A stretch of 64,000 nt of DNA from NCBI GenBank assembly GCA_003220615.1, contig QHTB01000139.1, forward strand, positions 1,983 to 65,982. Reading direction: 5' to 3'. Origin of the DNA: Candidatus Rokuibacteriota bacterium. GTDB lineage: Bacteria; Methylomirabilota; Methylomirabilia; Rokubacteriales; CSP1-6. Position 1 is the first letter of the stretch; each line of letters begins with the position of its first letter. The position numbers and the translations under genes are program-made. The notes beneath the pieces were generated by a model. The model had not been told where the DNA came from, did no database searches, and saw nothing but the letters and a program-made list of their open reading frames with translations. Below are positions 7,887-18,122 of this stretch, one piece after another.

Positions 7887-9125
7887 TCAGACGCCGTCCA
7901 GGCGATGCCACACGAGCCCGTCCAGCATCTTCGGATAGAAGTGCGTCGATTTCTGAGGCATGAGCTCACCCGCGTTCACGACGGCCGACAGCTCGGCGCC
8001 GGTCGTCGGCGCGATCAGGAATGCGACCTGACAGCGGCCCTCGCGGGCGGCGCGCACGGCGGCCGCCTGGTCGGCGGTGTAGTCCACGTGGGTGCGGGCG
8101 TCGAGCTTGTCGTCGGTGATGCCGAGCAACGGCTTGAGCAGGGCCTCGTGGAGGACGGAGACGGACAGCTCGCGCCACGCCCGGCTCGTCCGGGCCGGCC
8201 ACGCGATCGTGCGAGCGGCGTCGTCGCGCAACCGGAACACCATCGCCTTGCCCCCCGCCACCACGCCGATCGTGCGGGACGTCGGCGTCATCGTCGTGGG
8301 ATCGCCGCCGAAGGGCGCCACGTCGAACCAGGCGCGGGCCGCCGTCGCCAACTTGTCGAGCGAGAATCCGGGCACGCCGTGGACGAGTCGATGGTTGGCC
8401 AGGATCGTCAGCCCCGGCGCCTCCAGCGTGCAGAACGCCATCATCTTGTCGGTGGCGCCCGGATGGTTCTTCGCGAACGCCACCGCCGTCTCGTACCGGT
8501 GGTGGCCGTCGGCGATGATCACGGGCTTGGGCGCCATCAGCCGTCGGATCGTCGCGATCGCCGCGTCATCGGTGATGCGCCACAGACGATGGAGCTCGCC
8601 CTTGAGGTCGCGGGCCTCGGCGATGGGCTCGCCCGTCGGCGCCGTCGCGACGAGGATGGCCCGATCGGGATCGCTCACCAGTATGAAGAGCAGACCGGCA
8701 TCGGCCCCGGTCGCCTCCAGGAGCTGCATGCGATCCTTCTTCGGGCCGCTGTGAGTCCGTTCGTGAGGCAGGACGACGCCCCGGGCGTACTCGCTCACTT
8801 CACCGAGCGCGATGAACGAGCTGCGGGTGATGGTCTTGCCGCCGATCGTGTACGTCTGCTGATAGGGATAGATGGCCGGACGGTCGTCGGCGGCCCACAC
8901 GCGCTGGGTGAGCCAGGCGTCGAGCACGTGCCGCGCCCCCTGATAGCGATCGACGTCGGGCTCGTCGCGCGGCAAGGTGATCCGCACGACGTTGTGCGGG
9001 CTCATCGCGAGGAGCGTGTCCTGGGTCGGGGCGTCGATCTGATCGTATGGCGGAGCGACGACCGCGGAGACGTCGGCGCCGGTCGCCTCGGCGTAGCGGT
9101 ATCCGCCGAAGGGCTTCACGTTCAT
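7887..9125 (-). CDS. DUF1015 family protein
   Basis: A 412-residue protein starting at ATG 9125 (MNVKPFGGYRY). It carries the family's landmarks: N-terminal VVAPPYDQID, VRITLPRDEPDVDRYQGA, YPYQQTY, the central LPHERTHSGPKKDR, and IADGHHRYETAVAFAKNHPG. The enzymatic role of DUF1015 is not established; members are often near serine, amino-acid or hydroxy-acid metabolism genes. Here it is the second gene of the regulator-dehydratase-importer operon, 13 bases after the regulator and 28 bases before the dehydratase, which ties it to the same substrate. Confidence 0.88.
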   Translation of the reverse strand: MNVKPFGGYRYAEATGADVSAVVAPPYDQIDAPTQDTLLAMSPHNVVRITLPRDEPDVDRYQGARHVLDAWLTQRVWAADDRPAIYPYQQTYTIGGKTITRSSFIALGEVSEYARGVVLPHERTHSGPKKDRMQLLEATGADAGLLFILVSDPDRAILVATAPTGEPIAEARDLKGELHRLWRITDDAAIATIRRLMAPKPVIIADGHHRYETAVAFAKNHPGATDKMMAFCTLEAPGLTILANHRLVHGVPGFSLDKLATAARAWFDVAPFGGDPTTMTPTSRTIGVVAGGKAMVFRLRDDAARTIAWPARTSRAWRELSVSVLHEALLKPLLGITDDKLDARTHVDYTADQAAAVRAAREGRCQVAFLIAPTTGAELSAVVNAGELMPQKSTHFYPKMLDGLVWHRLDGV

Positions 9126-9138
9126 CGGAACGCGGCCC

Positions 9139-9849
9139 TTATGACGTCCGGCGCTCCCGGCGTGCCAGACGCCGCTGCACGTCCATGATGTGGGCTTCCA
9201 TGGCCTCGCCTGCCCGCTCGGGCTGATGCTTGAGGATCGCCTCGAAGATCTCGCGATGGGCGGCCGCCACCTGGGCGCTGTCGTCGGCGGTGAGCGCGGG
9301 CTGCGGCCCGACGGCGTCGAACTCCAGATCCATGACCGTATCGACGAGCAGCGAATGCACCGGGTTCCTGGCCGCGCCGCCCACGAGACGGTGGAAGGCG
9401 ATGTCGTGCAGGCGCGGGTGGACACCGTCGCGGACGACGTCGGCGCGCTCCTCGAGAGCGCCGCGGAGCGTCTTCACGTCCTCCTCGCTCGCGCGCCGCG
9501 CGGCCAGCCGCGCGACCTCCGGCTCGATGAACAGCCGCGCCTCGATGAGCTCGGAGACCCCGACCCGGCCGAGCCGGAGCAGCGTGGTGAAGTCGCGGCG
9601 GAGGAGGCCGACGTCGACCGCGCGCACGAAGTGGCCGCCACTCGAGCCGTGGCGCACGTCGATCAGGCCACGATGCTCGAGGGTGCGCAGCGCCTCGCGA
9701 ACGGCCACGCGGCTGGCCCGGAATTGACGCACCAGCTCGCGCTCGGGGGGCAAGCGATCACCGCACCCCAGCCGTCGTTCGAAGATCGCCGCTTCGATCT
9801 GCTCGACGATGTGCTCGTAAACGCGTGGCGTACGAACTGAGCTGAACAC
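9139..9849 (-). CDS. FadR-type GntR transcriptional regulator
   Basis: A 236-residue protein. The helix-turn-helix is plain: HIVEQIEAAIFERRLGCGDR, LPPERELVRQFRASRVAVRE, ALRTLEHRGLIDVRHGSSGG. An all-helical FCD effector domain follows, with likely metal/ligand residues in D-x3-H form (LHDIAFHRLVGGAARNPV) and a late AAHREIFEAI plus EAHIMD. The frame is open far upstream, so the start is uncertain; GTG 9849 is the last start before the winged helix. It heads the dehydratase-importer operon and most likely represses it until the substrate acid is present. Confidence 0.85.
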   Translation of the reverse strand: MFSSVRTPRVYEHIVEQIEAAIFERRLGCGDRLPPERELVRQFRASRVAVREALRTLEHRGLIDVRHGSSGGHFVRAVDVGLLRRDFTTLLRLGRVGVSELIEARLFIEPEVARLAARRASEEDVKTLRGALEERADVVRDGVHPRLHDIAFHRLVGGAARNPVHSLLVDTVMDLEFDAVGPQPALTADDSAQVAAAHREIFEAILKHQPERAGEAMEAHIMDVQRRLARRERRTS

Positions 9850-9924
9850 GGCGCGGCTACTGTCAGACTGCCGAGCGCAGAAGTCAAGCGGAAGCCCGGC
9901 GATACACCGGATCGCCCACCGGCA

Positions 9925-9930
9925 TATAAT
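9925..9930 (+). promoter_or_regulatory. -10 element TATAAT, nine bases from the ATG
   Basis: A perfect TATAAT ends nine bases before ATG 9940, so transcription should begin within a few bases of the start codon and give a leaderless or near-leaderless message. No clear -35 was found. It lies in the divergent gap between the FadR-type regulator and the plus-strand operon. Confidence 0.5.
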
Positions 9931-9939
9931 CACGGGCCG

Positions 9940-10926
9940 ATGACGAAACGTGAGCGGATCGTCGCCACGCTCGCGCGGCGGCCTGTGGATCGACCGGCGG
10001 TCGCCTTCTGGCGTCACGTCCCGGACTGTGATCACGATCCCAACTTGCTGGCCGACGCGATGCTCGCGTTCCACCGGCGCTTCGACCTCGACCTCATCAA
10101 GGTGATGTCGAGCGGCGTCTACTGCGTGGAGGACTGGGGCTGCCGTGTCGCCTACACGGGCTCGCCGAACGGCGCCAAGCGGTGCACCGAACACGCCGTC
10201 ACGACGGCCGCTGACTGGGAGCGGATCCGCCCGCTCGATCCCGGCCGCGGCGCGTTCGGCCGTGAGCTGGAGGCGGTGCGCCTGATCGCGCGCGGCCGCG
10301 ACGACGACGCGCCCGTGCTCCACACGGTGTTCTCGCCTCTGACCATCGCGCGCAAGCTCGCTGGCGATCGGCTGCGCGAGGATCTGAAGGCGGCACCGGC
10401 CGCGGTCGGGCCGGCGCTGAGCGCGATTCAGGAGACGGCGACGCGCCACGCGCTGGCCGCCCTCGACGCCGGCGCCGACGGACTCTTCTTCGCGACTCAG
10501 ACGGCCACGCCGGAAGCGTGCACCGCCGAGGAGTACGCCACCTGGGACGCGCCGTGGATGACGCGCATGCTCGAAGCGCTGCGGTCGCGCTCGTCGTTCA
10601 CGATCCTCCACGTGCACGGCAGCGACATTTACTTCGACGCCGTCAGCGGGCTGCCCGCTCACGCGCTCAACTGGCACGACCGCCGTACCAAGCCGTCGCT
10701 CGCCGACGCCAAGGCGCGTCGCGGCGGCGCCGTGGTCGGCGGCCTCGCCGAATGGGGAACGCTGCGCCACGGACCACGCGACGCGATCGTGGCCGAGGTG
10801 AGGGACGCGATTCGTCAGACGGAGGGCGCGGGGCTCATCGTCGCGCCGGGGTGCGTGCTGCCGCTCGATCTTCCCGACACGCATCTCGACGTCGTCGTCG
10901 CGGCCGTCAAAGGCGGGGTACACTAG
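9940..10926 (+). CDS. Uroporphyrinogen decarboxylase (URO-D)-like protein
   Basis: A 328-residue TIM-barrel protein of the URO-D/methyltransferase superfamily. Family features are the N-terminal TKRERIVATLARRPVDRPAV, the alternating barrel strands, GADGLFFATQ, HVHGSDIYF, GGAVVGGLAEWGTL and the closing VAPGCVLPLD. It lacks the typical heme-pathway context, and such paralogs often act as corrinoid- or folate-linked methyltransferases or have unknown roles. As first gene of a run that includes a LigAB-type dioxygenase, a demethylation step on an O-methylated aromatic is an attractive guess only. Confidence 0.78.
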   Translation: MTKRERIVATLARRPVDRPAVAFWRHVPDCDHDPNLLADAMLAFHRRFDLDLIKVMSSGVYCVEDWGCRVAYTGSPNGAKRCTEHAVTTAADWERIRPLDPGRGAFGRELEAVRLIARGRDDDAPVLHTVFSPLTIARKLAGDRLREDLKAAPAAVGPALSAIQETATRHALAALDAGADGLFFATQTATPEACTAEEYATWDAPWMTRMLEALRSRSSFTILHVHGSDIYFDAVSGLPAHALNWHDRRTKPSLADAKARRGGAVVGGLAEWGTLRHGPRDAIVAEVRDAIRQTEGAGLIVAPGCVLPLDLPDTHLDVVVAAVKGGVH

Positions 10927-10947
10927 CCCTCCATCCGGGGAGATCCG

Positions 10948-11313
10948 ATGGACGACGAATCCGCGGTCCCGACCACCACCGGCGTCGCGCAGGTCTTTGA
11001 CCTCCACGCGATCAAGGACTTCGCCGCCGACAAGCGCGTGCGCAAGATGCTCTTCAAGACCGATCAGCTCTGGTCGGAGATCGCCTGTTACGAGCCCGGC
11101 CAGTCGACGGTCATGCACCATCACCCCAAGGAGGAAGAGGCGATCTTCGTGCTGCAGGGCACCGCCAACATGAGCGTGGCCGGCGAGGAATACGTCGTGC
11201 CGGCCGGCGCCATCATCAAGTTCCCGGCCAACGTGCCCCACGACGTGCGCAATCTGCAGTCGGAGCGCTGCGTGATCATGTTCCTCAAGTGCAATCCCAG
11301 GGTGCTCAAGTAG
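10948..11313 (+). CDS. Cupin-domain protein
   Basis: A 121-residue single-domain cupin. Motif 1 reads MHHHPKEEEAIFVLQGTANM (metal-binding histidines and glutamate) and motif 2 is FPANVPHDVRNL, so a mononuclear metal site is expected. It starts at ATG 10948, 21 bases after the URO-D-like gene, with GGGGAGAT upstream, and its stop overlaps the next start by one base. It could be a small dioxygenase, isomerase or binding protein for the aromatic pathway intermediates; substrate unknown. Confidence 0.82.
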   Translation: MDDESAVPTTTGVAQVFDLHAIKDFAADKRVRKMLFKTDQLWSEIACYEPGQSTVMHHHPKEEEAIFVLQGTANMSVAGEEYVVPAGAIIKFPANVPHDVRNLQSERCVIMFLKCNPRVLK

Positions 11314-11663
11314 TGGGTCACGTCGACCGCACGGACAAGACGCTGCCGCTGAACGAGATGATGTTCTACATCCGCCGCGACGCCCGGCTGCGTGAGCGCT
11401 GGAACACGGACCTCGAAGGCATCGCCCGCGAGTTCGGTCTCTCACGCGCGGAGTACGAGGCGCTCCGCGACAAAGACGTGCGGCGCCTCCACGAGATGGG
11501 CGTCCATCAATATTACGTGCCGCAGATCCTGCGCCTCTTCTACGGCGCGTCGATGAACACGAACAACCACCCGGCGCTGGAGGCCTACAAGCTCGCCTAC
11601 CCCGAAGAGGCGGCCCGGGCGCTGGCCGAAGCCGAGCAGCGCGAGCGGCGCGCCGGGCGCTGA
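11313..11663 (+). CDS. Extradiol dioxygenase LigA-type (alpha) subunit
   Basis: A 116-residue helical protein starting at GTG 11313, which overlaps the cupin stop (TAGTG). It matches the LigA-type subunit of protocatechuate 4,5-dioxygenase-like enzymes: NEMMFYIRRDARLRERW, then EGIAREFGLSRAEYEALRDK and a final DVRRLHEMGVHQYYVPQILR segment. LigA subunits cap the active site of the LigB catalytic subunit, which is the next gene three bases on. It ends in a charged helix rich in Ala/Glu/Arg. Confidence rests largely on this adjacency. Confidence 0.82.
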   Translation: MGHVDRTDKTLPLNEMMFYIRRDARLRERWNTDLEGIAREFGLSRAEYEALRDKDVRRLHEMGVHQYYVPQILRLFYGASMNTNNHPALEAYKLAYPEEAARALAEAEQRERRAGR

Positions 11664-11666
11664 GCG

Positions 11667-12509
11667 ATGGCGCAGATCGTCGCCGCCATGGCCATGACGC
11701 ACTCGCCCGGGCTCACCGGCTGGTTCGAGCGCGCGCCCGAGGAGCAGCAGAAGCACGCGCTGAGGGCCACGGCCGAGATGCGCGAGCGGCTCATCGCCGC
11801 CCGGCCCGACGTCATCGTCGCGTTCAGCAACGACCATCTGCTCAACTGGCCGATCAACAACACGCCGGAGTACACGGTCGGCATCGGCGCCGAGCACCTC
11901 GGCCCCGCCGACTGGTACGACGAGTGGCTCGGCATGGCGACGAAGTACCGCATCCCCGGCCATCCGGAGCTCGCGCGCTTCATCGTCAACGAGAGCGTGC
12001 GCCGGCGGCTGGCCCTCGCTTACTTACGCACGATGGAGTTCGACGACGGCATCTCGGTCCCGATGCACTTCCTGAATCCGGAAGGCACGATCCCGCTCGT
12101 GCCGGTCACGATGAATTGCACGGTGCCGCCGGTGCCGACGCCCGAGCGCTCGTATCAGGTCGGCGCGATCCTGCGCGACGTGGTGAAGGCGTTTCCCGGC
12201 AACGAGCGCGTCGCGGTCGTGGCGACGGGCGGGCTCAGCCACGAGCCGGGCGGGCCGCGCTATTTCTGGGTGGACGAGGCGTTCGATCTCTGGTTCCTCG
12301 ATCTGCTCAAGCGCGGCGACCACGAAGCGCTGCTGCGCGAGTGCACGCTCGAGAAGATGGAGGAGGCCGGCTCCGGCGGCACCGCCGAGCTGAACGCCTG
12401 GGTCCTCGTCATGGCGTTCACGCGCGGCCCCGCCGACGTGCTGGCCTACATGCCGGCGGTGGCCTGGCGCAGCGGCACCGGCATGGTCGCGTGGAACGAG
12501 CTGGCCTGA
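11667..12509 (+). CDS. Extradiol dioxygenase LigB-type (catalytic) subunit
   Basis: A 280-residue LigB-fold enzyme. Likely iron ligands and catalytic residues are visible: H12 (AMAMTHSPGLTG), H57 (FSNDHLLNW), the histidine in ATGGLSHEPGG and the glutamate in GGTAELNAW, corresponding to the His-His-Glu triad plus catalytic His of LigB. With the preceding alpha subunit it should cleave a catecholic ring meta to the hydroxyls using Fe(II) and O2. Protocatechuate, gallate or a related acid are candidate substrates; the sequence alone does not decide. Confidence 0.87.
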   Translation: MAQIVAAMAMTHSPGLTGWFERAPEEQQKHALRATAEMRERLIAARPDVIVAFSNDHLLNWPINNTPEYTVGIGAEHLGPADWYDEWLGMATKYRIPGHPELARFIVNESVRRRLALAYLRTMEFDDGISVPMHFLNPEGTIPLVPVTMNCTVPPVPTPERSYQVGAILRDVVKAFPGNERVAVVATGGLSHEPGGPRYFWVDEAFDLWFLDLLKRGDHEALLRECTLEKMEEAGSGGTAELNAWVLVMAFTRGPADVLAYMPAVAWRSGTGMVAWNELA

Positions 12510-12515
12510 TCGCCG

Positions 12516-12983
12516 ATGGGCGACCATCCGGCGTGGGGCGTGGCGCTGCTGCGCATGATGCTGGGCGTGATCTTCGTCATGCACGGCTGGTACGCGTGGG
12601 CGATCATCGGTCCCCGTGACCTGACCGACCTGATGGTGCGCGTCGGCAATCCGCCCGGTATCGCCACCCTCCTCGCCTGGTACACGATCGCCGCGCATCA
12701 GATCGGCGGCGCGCTGCTCATCGTCGGCTTTCTCACCCCGTGGGCGGCGCTCGGTCAGGTGCCGATCACGGCCGGTGGCCTGTTCCTCTTTCGCTGGCCC
12801 CAGGGTTTTTTCCTGCACGGCACGCTCACCGAACCGGCCTCCGGACTCCCGGTCGTCAGCGGCTACGAGTACTCGCTACTCATCCTGGTCGGGACGCTCG
12901 CCCTCGTGATGACCGGCGGCGGAGCGCTCTCGATCGATCACGCCCGCGGCCATCGCATCCACAAGCGGATGGAGGTCCCCTGA
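12516..12983 (+). CDS. DoxX-family membrane protein
   Basis: A 155-residue inner-membrane protein with four hydrophobic helices and the family's opening LLRMMLGVIFVMHGWYAW, HQIGGALLIVGFLTPWAA and a final YSLLILVGTLALVMTGGGAL. DoxX relatives are quinone-linked or oxidoreductase-associated membrane proteins. It begins six bases after the dioxygenase and one base before the acetamidase-like gene, so it belongs to the same transcript; it could supply reducing equivalents or protect the oxygen-sensitive iron site, but that is speculation. Confidence 0.82.
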   Translation: MGDHPAWGVALLRMMLGVIFVMHGWYAWAIIGPRDLTDLMVRVGNPPGIATLLAWYTIAAHQIGGALLIVGFLTPWAALGQVPITAGGLFLFRWPQGFFLHGTLTEPASGLPVVSGYEYSLLILVGTLALVMTGGGALSIDHARGHRIHKRMEVP

Positions 12984-12984
12984 C

Positions 12985-14693
<1,709 letters not shown>

Positions 14694-14711
14694 CCACCGA
14701 GAGGAGTCACC

Positions 14712-15545
14712 ATGGACATCGGCGTCTTCATCTTCGCGACCGAATACTCGATGCGCCTCGACGAGCTGGCCCGAGAGCTGGAGGCCCGCCGCTTCGAGTC
14801 GCTGTTCGTGCCCGAGCACACCCACATCCCGACGAGCCGGCGCAGCCCGTTCGCCACGGGCGGCGAGCTGCCCGAGGAATACAAGCACACACACGATCCG
14901 TTCGTGTCCCTCGCCTATGCGGCCGCCGTGACCACGCGCCTGAAGATCGGCACCGGCATCTGCCTGATCATCGAGCGCGACACGATCACCACGGCCAAGT
15001 CGGTGGCCAGCCTGGATTTAATGTCAGGCGGACGATTCCAGTTCGGGATCGGGGCCGGCTGGAACGCCGAGGAGATGGAGCACCACGGCACCGTTTTCAA
15101 GACGCGCTTCAAGAAGCTGCGCGAGCAGATCCGGGCCGTGAAGGAGATCTGGACCAAGGACGTGGCCGAGTTCCACGGTGAGTTCGTGAACTTCGACCCG
15201 AGCTGGTGCTGGCCCAAGCCAGCCCAGAAGCCGCACCCGCCGATCCTGCTGGGCGGCGAGGGCCCGAACACGCTGCAGCGCGTGGTCGACCTGTGCAACG
15301 GCTGGTTCCCGCGCGGCCGCAATCCCGAGCTGGTGCTCACGGCGCTCGGCGATCTCAAGCAGCGCGCGGCCAAGGCCGGACGCGACATGAAGACGATCTC
15401 CGTCTCCGCGTTCGCGGCGCCCGCCGATCGTGCGGTGCTCGATCGCTTTGCTGCCGCTGGGGTGACCCGGTCGATCCTCCGGCTGCCGTCCGAAGGACGC
15501 GACAAGATCCTGCCGCTGCTCGACCAGTACGCCAAGCTCCTCTAG
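14712..15545 (+). CDS. LLM-class (F420-type) oxidoreductase
   Basis: A 277-residue luciferase-like TIM barrel of the F420-dependent group (TIGR03619-like). Typical motifs: RRFESLFVPEHTHIPTSRRS, LKIGTGICLIIERDTITTAK, LDLMSGGRFQFGIGAGWNAE and PPILLGGEGPNTLQRVVD. It should use reduced F420 or FMN to reduce or oxygenate a substrate. GAGAGGAG precedes the ATG. It is followed with one-base overlap by a PPOX-class F420 enzyme, which strengthens the F420 assignment, though no F420 biosynthesis gene is in the window. Confidence 0.87.
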   Translation: MDIGVFIFATEYSMRLDELARELEARRFESLFVPEHTHIPTSRRSPFATGGELPEEYKHTHDPFVSLAYAAAVTTRLKIGTGICLIIERDTITTAKSVASLDLMSGGRFQFGIGAGWNAEEMEHHGTVFKTRFKKLREQIRAVKEIWTKDVAEFHGEFVNFDPSWCWPKPAQKPHPPILLGGEGPNTLQRVVDLCNGWFPRGRNPELVLTALGDLKQRAAKAGRDMKTISVSAFAAPADRAVLDRFAAAGVTRSILRLPSEGRDKILPLLDQYAKLL

Positions 15546-15979
15546 TGGCCAGTGACGCGCCGGCCTGGGCGCTCGCGCTCCTGCGCGAGGCCCGGGTCGG
15601 CCGCCTGGCGACGGCCGACGCCGACGGTCGCCCACTCGTCGTGCCGGTGTGTTACGCGCTCGACGCCGACGGCCAGCGCCTCTACTCGGCCATCGACGCC
15701 AAGCCCAAGCGCACTCGCCAGCTCCGCCGGTTGAGGAACATCAGGGAGAATCCGCAGGTGTCGGTCGTCGTCGACCAGTACGACGAGGACTGGACGCGCC
15801 TCTGCTACGTGATCGTGGAGGGCCGTGCCGAGATCGTCGAGGCGGGGCCGCTGCGCGAGCGCGCGATCGACCTGTTGCTCGCGAAGTATCCGCAGTATCT
15901 GGCGTTGGGACTGGCCGCCGGCGATGGGCCCGTCATCGTCATCGCCGTCGAGCGGATCGTCGCCTGGCGCTTCGCCTGA
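15545..15979 (+). CDS. PPOX-class F420-dependent oxidoreductase (TIGR03668-like)
   Basis: A 144-residue split-barrel protein starting at GTG 15545, overlapping the previous stop by one base. Features: LLREARVGRLATADADGRPL, VPVCYALDADG, AKPKRTRQLRRLRNIRENPQ and VSVVVDQYDEDWTRLCYVIV, the flavin/F420-binding split-barrel layout. Members of this group are usually F420-linked and their substrates are unknown. It ends in a four-base overlap with the DUF2332 reading frame. Confidence 0.87.
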   Translation: MASDAPAWALALLREARVGRLATADADGRPLVVPVCYALDADGQRLYSAIDAKPKRTRQLRRLRNIRENPQVSVVVDQYDEDWTRLCYVIVEGRAEIVEAGPLRERAIDLLLAKYPQYLALGLAAGDGPVIVIAVERIVAWRFA

Positions 15980-17039
15980 GCGACCCGCTGGACCACCTGG
16001 CCGAGACGTTTCGTCGCTTCGCCGAGCGCGAGTGCGGTGGCTCGTCGCCGCTCTACGAGGCGCTCGCGCTTACCACTGCCGACGATGCCGAGCTCGGTCG
16101 ATCGCCGGAGCGGCGCCCGCCGGCCAACCTGTCCCCAATCTCTTCTTCGCCGCCGTGCACTACCTCCTGCTGGCCGGCCCGAGCGACCGTCTCGCGGAGT
16201 TCTATCCGACCCTGACCGCGACACCACGACCGCCGGACGAGGCGTTCCCGTCGTTCAGGGCCTTCTGTCTCGATCGGCGGCCAGCGATCGAACGCCTGCT
16301 CAGAACCGGACGCGTGCAAACCAACGAGGTCGGTCGCTGCGCGTATCTCTATCCCGCCTTTGCGCTCGTGGCCGAGTGGAGTCGCCGTCCGCTCGTCATC
16401 ATCGAGCTGGGCGCCAGCGCGGGCCTGAACTTGATGTGGGACCAGTACCGCTACGAGTACGAGGGCGACGCGTCCTGCGGCCCGTCGGACGCCACGGTGG
16501 TGATCCGGAGCGCGTTTCGCGGCGATCGTCGTCCACGCTTGCCGGAGCGAGCGCCTGCCGTGGTGGGCCGCGTCGGCGTCGATCTCGTGCCGATCGACGT
16601 GCGCGACGAGGATCAGACCTCGTGGCTACGGGCGCTGGTGTGGCCGGAGCACCGAGAGCGGGCGGCGCTCCTGGCGAGCGCGCTGGCGCTCGCGCAGAGG
16701 ACTCCCCCGCGGGTCGTCCGCGGGGATGCGCTGGCCTGCCTGCCCGATCTCCTGCGTGAGGCTCGTCGCGACGCCGCCGTGTGCGTGACCCACACCCACA
16801 CTCTCAATCAGATGACCGAGGGGCGTCGGGCTGCCCTCACCGCCGTCCTGAGCGAGTCAAGCCGCGATCTCCCACTCTATCGTCTCTCGGCGGAGTGGCT
16901 CACGGGGATCCATCCCCTCGTGGAGCTCACGTCCTGGGCTGGCGCCAACGTCACTACGCGGCGTCTCGCCTTCTCTGATCCGCACGGGCGGTGGATCGAA
17001 TGGCTCGGGGACAGGACGGCGGCCCGGCCATTCGAGTGA
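15976..17039 (+). pseudogene. DUF2332 family gene with a frameshift near 16095
   Basis: The N-terminal part (LDHLAETFRRFAERECGGSS, then PLYEALALTTADDAEL) lies in one frame from about CTG 15976, and the rest (AGQPVPNLFFAAVHYLLL to the end, including RPLVIIELGASAGLNLMWDQ) lies in another. Adding one C after 16095 would join them as ADDAELRSIAGAAPAGQPVP, a smooth family-like sequence. DUF2332 proteins have unknown function; the IELGASAGLNL motif suggests a methyltransferase-like nucleotide fold. The four-base overlap with the preceding gene supports its membership in the operon. Could be a sequencing error rather than a true lesion. Confidence 0.72.
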
Positions 17040-17390
17040 AAGAGCCGAGCGAGGCGTGCACGCGTCTGATCACCCGGCTCCGCACCGACCGCCGGAGCGT
17101 GAAGACGGCGCCCTGGACGAGCATCGCCGGATCGCAGCCCGGCAAGAGCACGATCGCCACCAGCGTCGTGGACACGGTGCGGCTCAACGCAGAGGCCTCT
17201 CGGGCAGTGCGGCTGGCGATCGTGCAGAGCCGCGCGAGCATGATCTTGTTCGTATCAACGGACGTGCCACGGCATACACGGTGCACGGACGGCCCGGTCG
17301 GAACCCCCGGTGGGTGATTCAGTACCCAATTGGGGAGGTGGCGGAAGCAAACAGGGTGGCGCGTTGCAGCGTCACCCTGGCGTGGAGTGA
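17040..17390. other. Convergent intergenic region
   Basis: A 351-base gap between the end of the DUF2332 frame (plus) and the end of the nitroreductase gene (minus). An open frame crosses it on the plus strand, but its composition is not protein-like and it has no ribosome-binding site. The only structure I can support is the hairpin at 17352-17379. Confidence 0.5.
17352..17379 (-). terminator. Hairpin terminator for the nitroreductase transcript
   Basis: CAGGGTGGCGC pairs with GCGTCACCCTG around a six-base loop (11 pairs, one G-T). Read on the minus strand it lies 12 bases after the nitroreductase stop and is followed by TTTGCTT, a short U-run. It could also stop plus-strand transcripts. 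Confidence 0.65.
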
Positions 17391-18122
17391 TCAGTCGATC
17401 TTCGACTCGTCGCGGTACATGACCTTGTGCCGCGTGGTCTTGATCCACTCGTCGATGTCGGCGTCGGTCATGAAGTGCTCGGGAGCGAAGCGATCCCAGC
17501 TCATGATCTGGTCGAGCCGCTTCTTCCACCGCTTGTAGGAGGGCTTGAGCGGCGGCCCGAAGCACATGACGTCGATGATGGCCAGCTCGTCGGGCACCCC
17601 GAGCAGCGGCTTGATCCTCTGCTGGATCTCCTCCTGGCCGATGGCGGTGATCCACCACACCGCGTAGCCGAGGGCGGCCGCGGCCAGGTGGGCGCACATG
17701 GTGGACGCGGCCACCGACTGGAGCAGGATGCGCTCGGCGTTCTTCTTGTAGAGGCGGTCCAACTCCGAGTCGTCGTTGAGCACCGGGAAGGCACGGATGA
17801 AGCGGAAGTCAGCCACGATCACGATGAGCCCCGGGGCCGTCGTCACGCCGTGGTAGTTCGGCGTGGGAAAGCCCATGTGCAGCCGGGCGCGCCGCTGCTG
17901 CTCGTCGACGAAGGCCTGGCCGATCACCCGCTTCACCGCGGGGTCGGTCACGACGACGTAGTGCCAGGGCTGGGCGTTGGCGCCCGACGGCGCGTGACGC
18001 GCCGCCTCCAGGATCAGCTCGAAGTGGTCGCGCGGGATCTCGGAGGAGGCGAAGGCGCGGTTGGTCATGCGATGGCGGACCACGTCCATGAAGGACTGGT
18101 AGCGGGCGAGCTCACCGGCCAT
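17391..18122 (-). CDS. Nitroreductase-family flavoprotein
   Basis: A 243-residue protein starting at ATG 18122, whose A overlaps the stop of the upstream gene (TGATG). Nitroreductase-fold features are VVRHRMTNRAFASSEIPRDH (FMN phosphate arginines), AARHAPSGANAQPWHYVVVT, an AERILLQSVAASTMCAHLAA helix and LGYAVWWITAIG. The central insert with PNYHGVTTAPGLIVIVADFR is longer than in small nitroreductases. It is expected to reduce a nitro, quinone or enone group with a nicotinamide donor. It is co-transcribed with the MetE-like gene. Confidence 0.85.
   Translation of the reverse strand: MAGELARYQSFMDVVRHRMTNRAFASSEIPRDHFELILEAARHAPSGANAQPWHYVVVTDPAVKRVIGQAFVDEQQRRARLHMGFPTPNYHGVTTAPGLIVIVADFRFIRAFPVLNDDSELDRLYKKNAERILLQSVAASTMCAHLAAAALGYAVWWITAIGQEEIQQRIKPLLGVPDELAIIDVMCFGPPLKPSYKRWKKRLDQIMSWDRFAPEHFMTDADIDEWIKTTRHKVMYRDESKID

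Noticed and set aside
9850-11445. N-terminal extension of the FadR-type frame
   Set aside because: Antisense to the URO-D-like and cupin genes; the helix-turn-helix begins right after GTG 9849.
17040-17317. Possible small gene after the DUF2332 frame
   Set aside because: Composition is not protein-like, no ribosome-binding site, and it overlaps the 3' end of the preceding frame.
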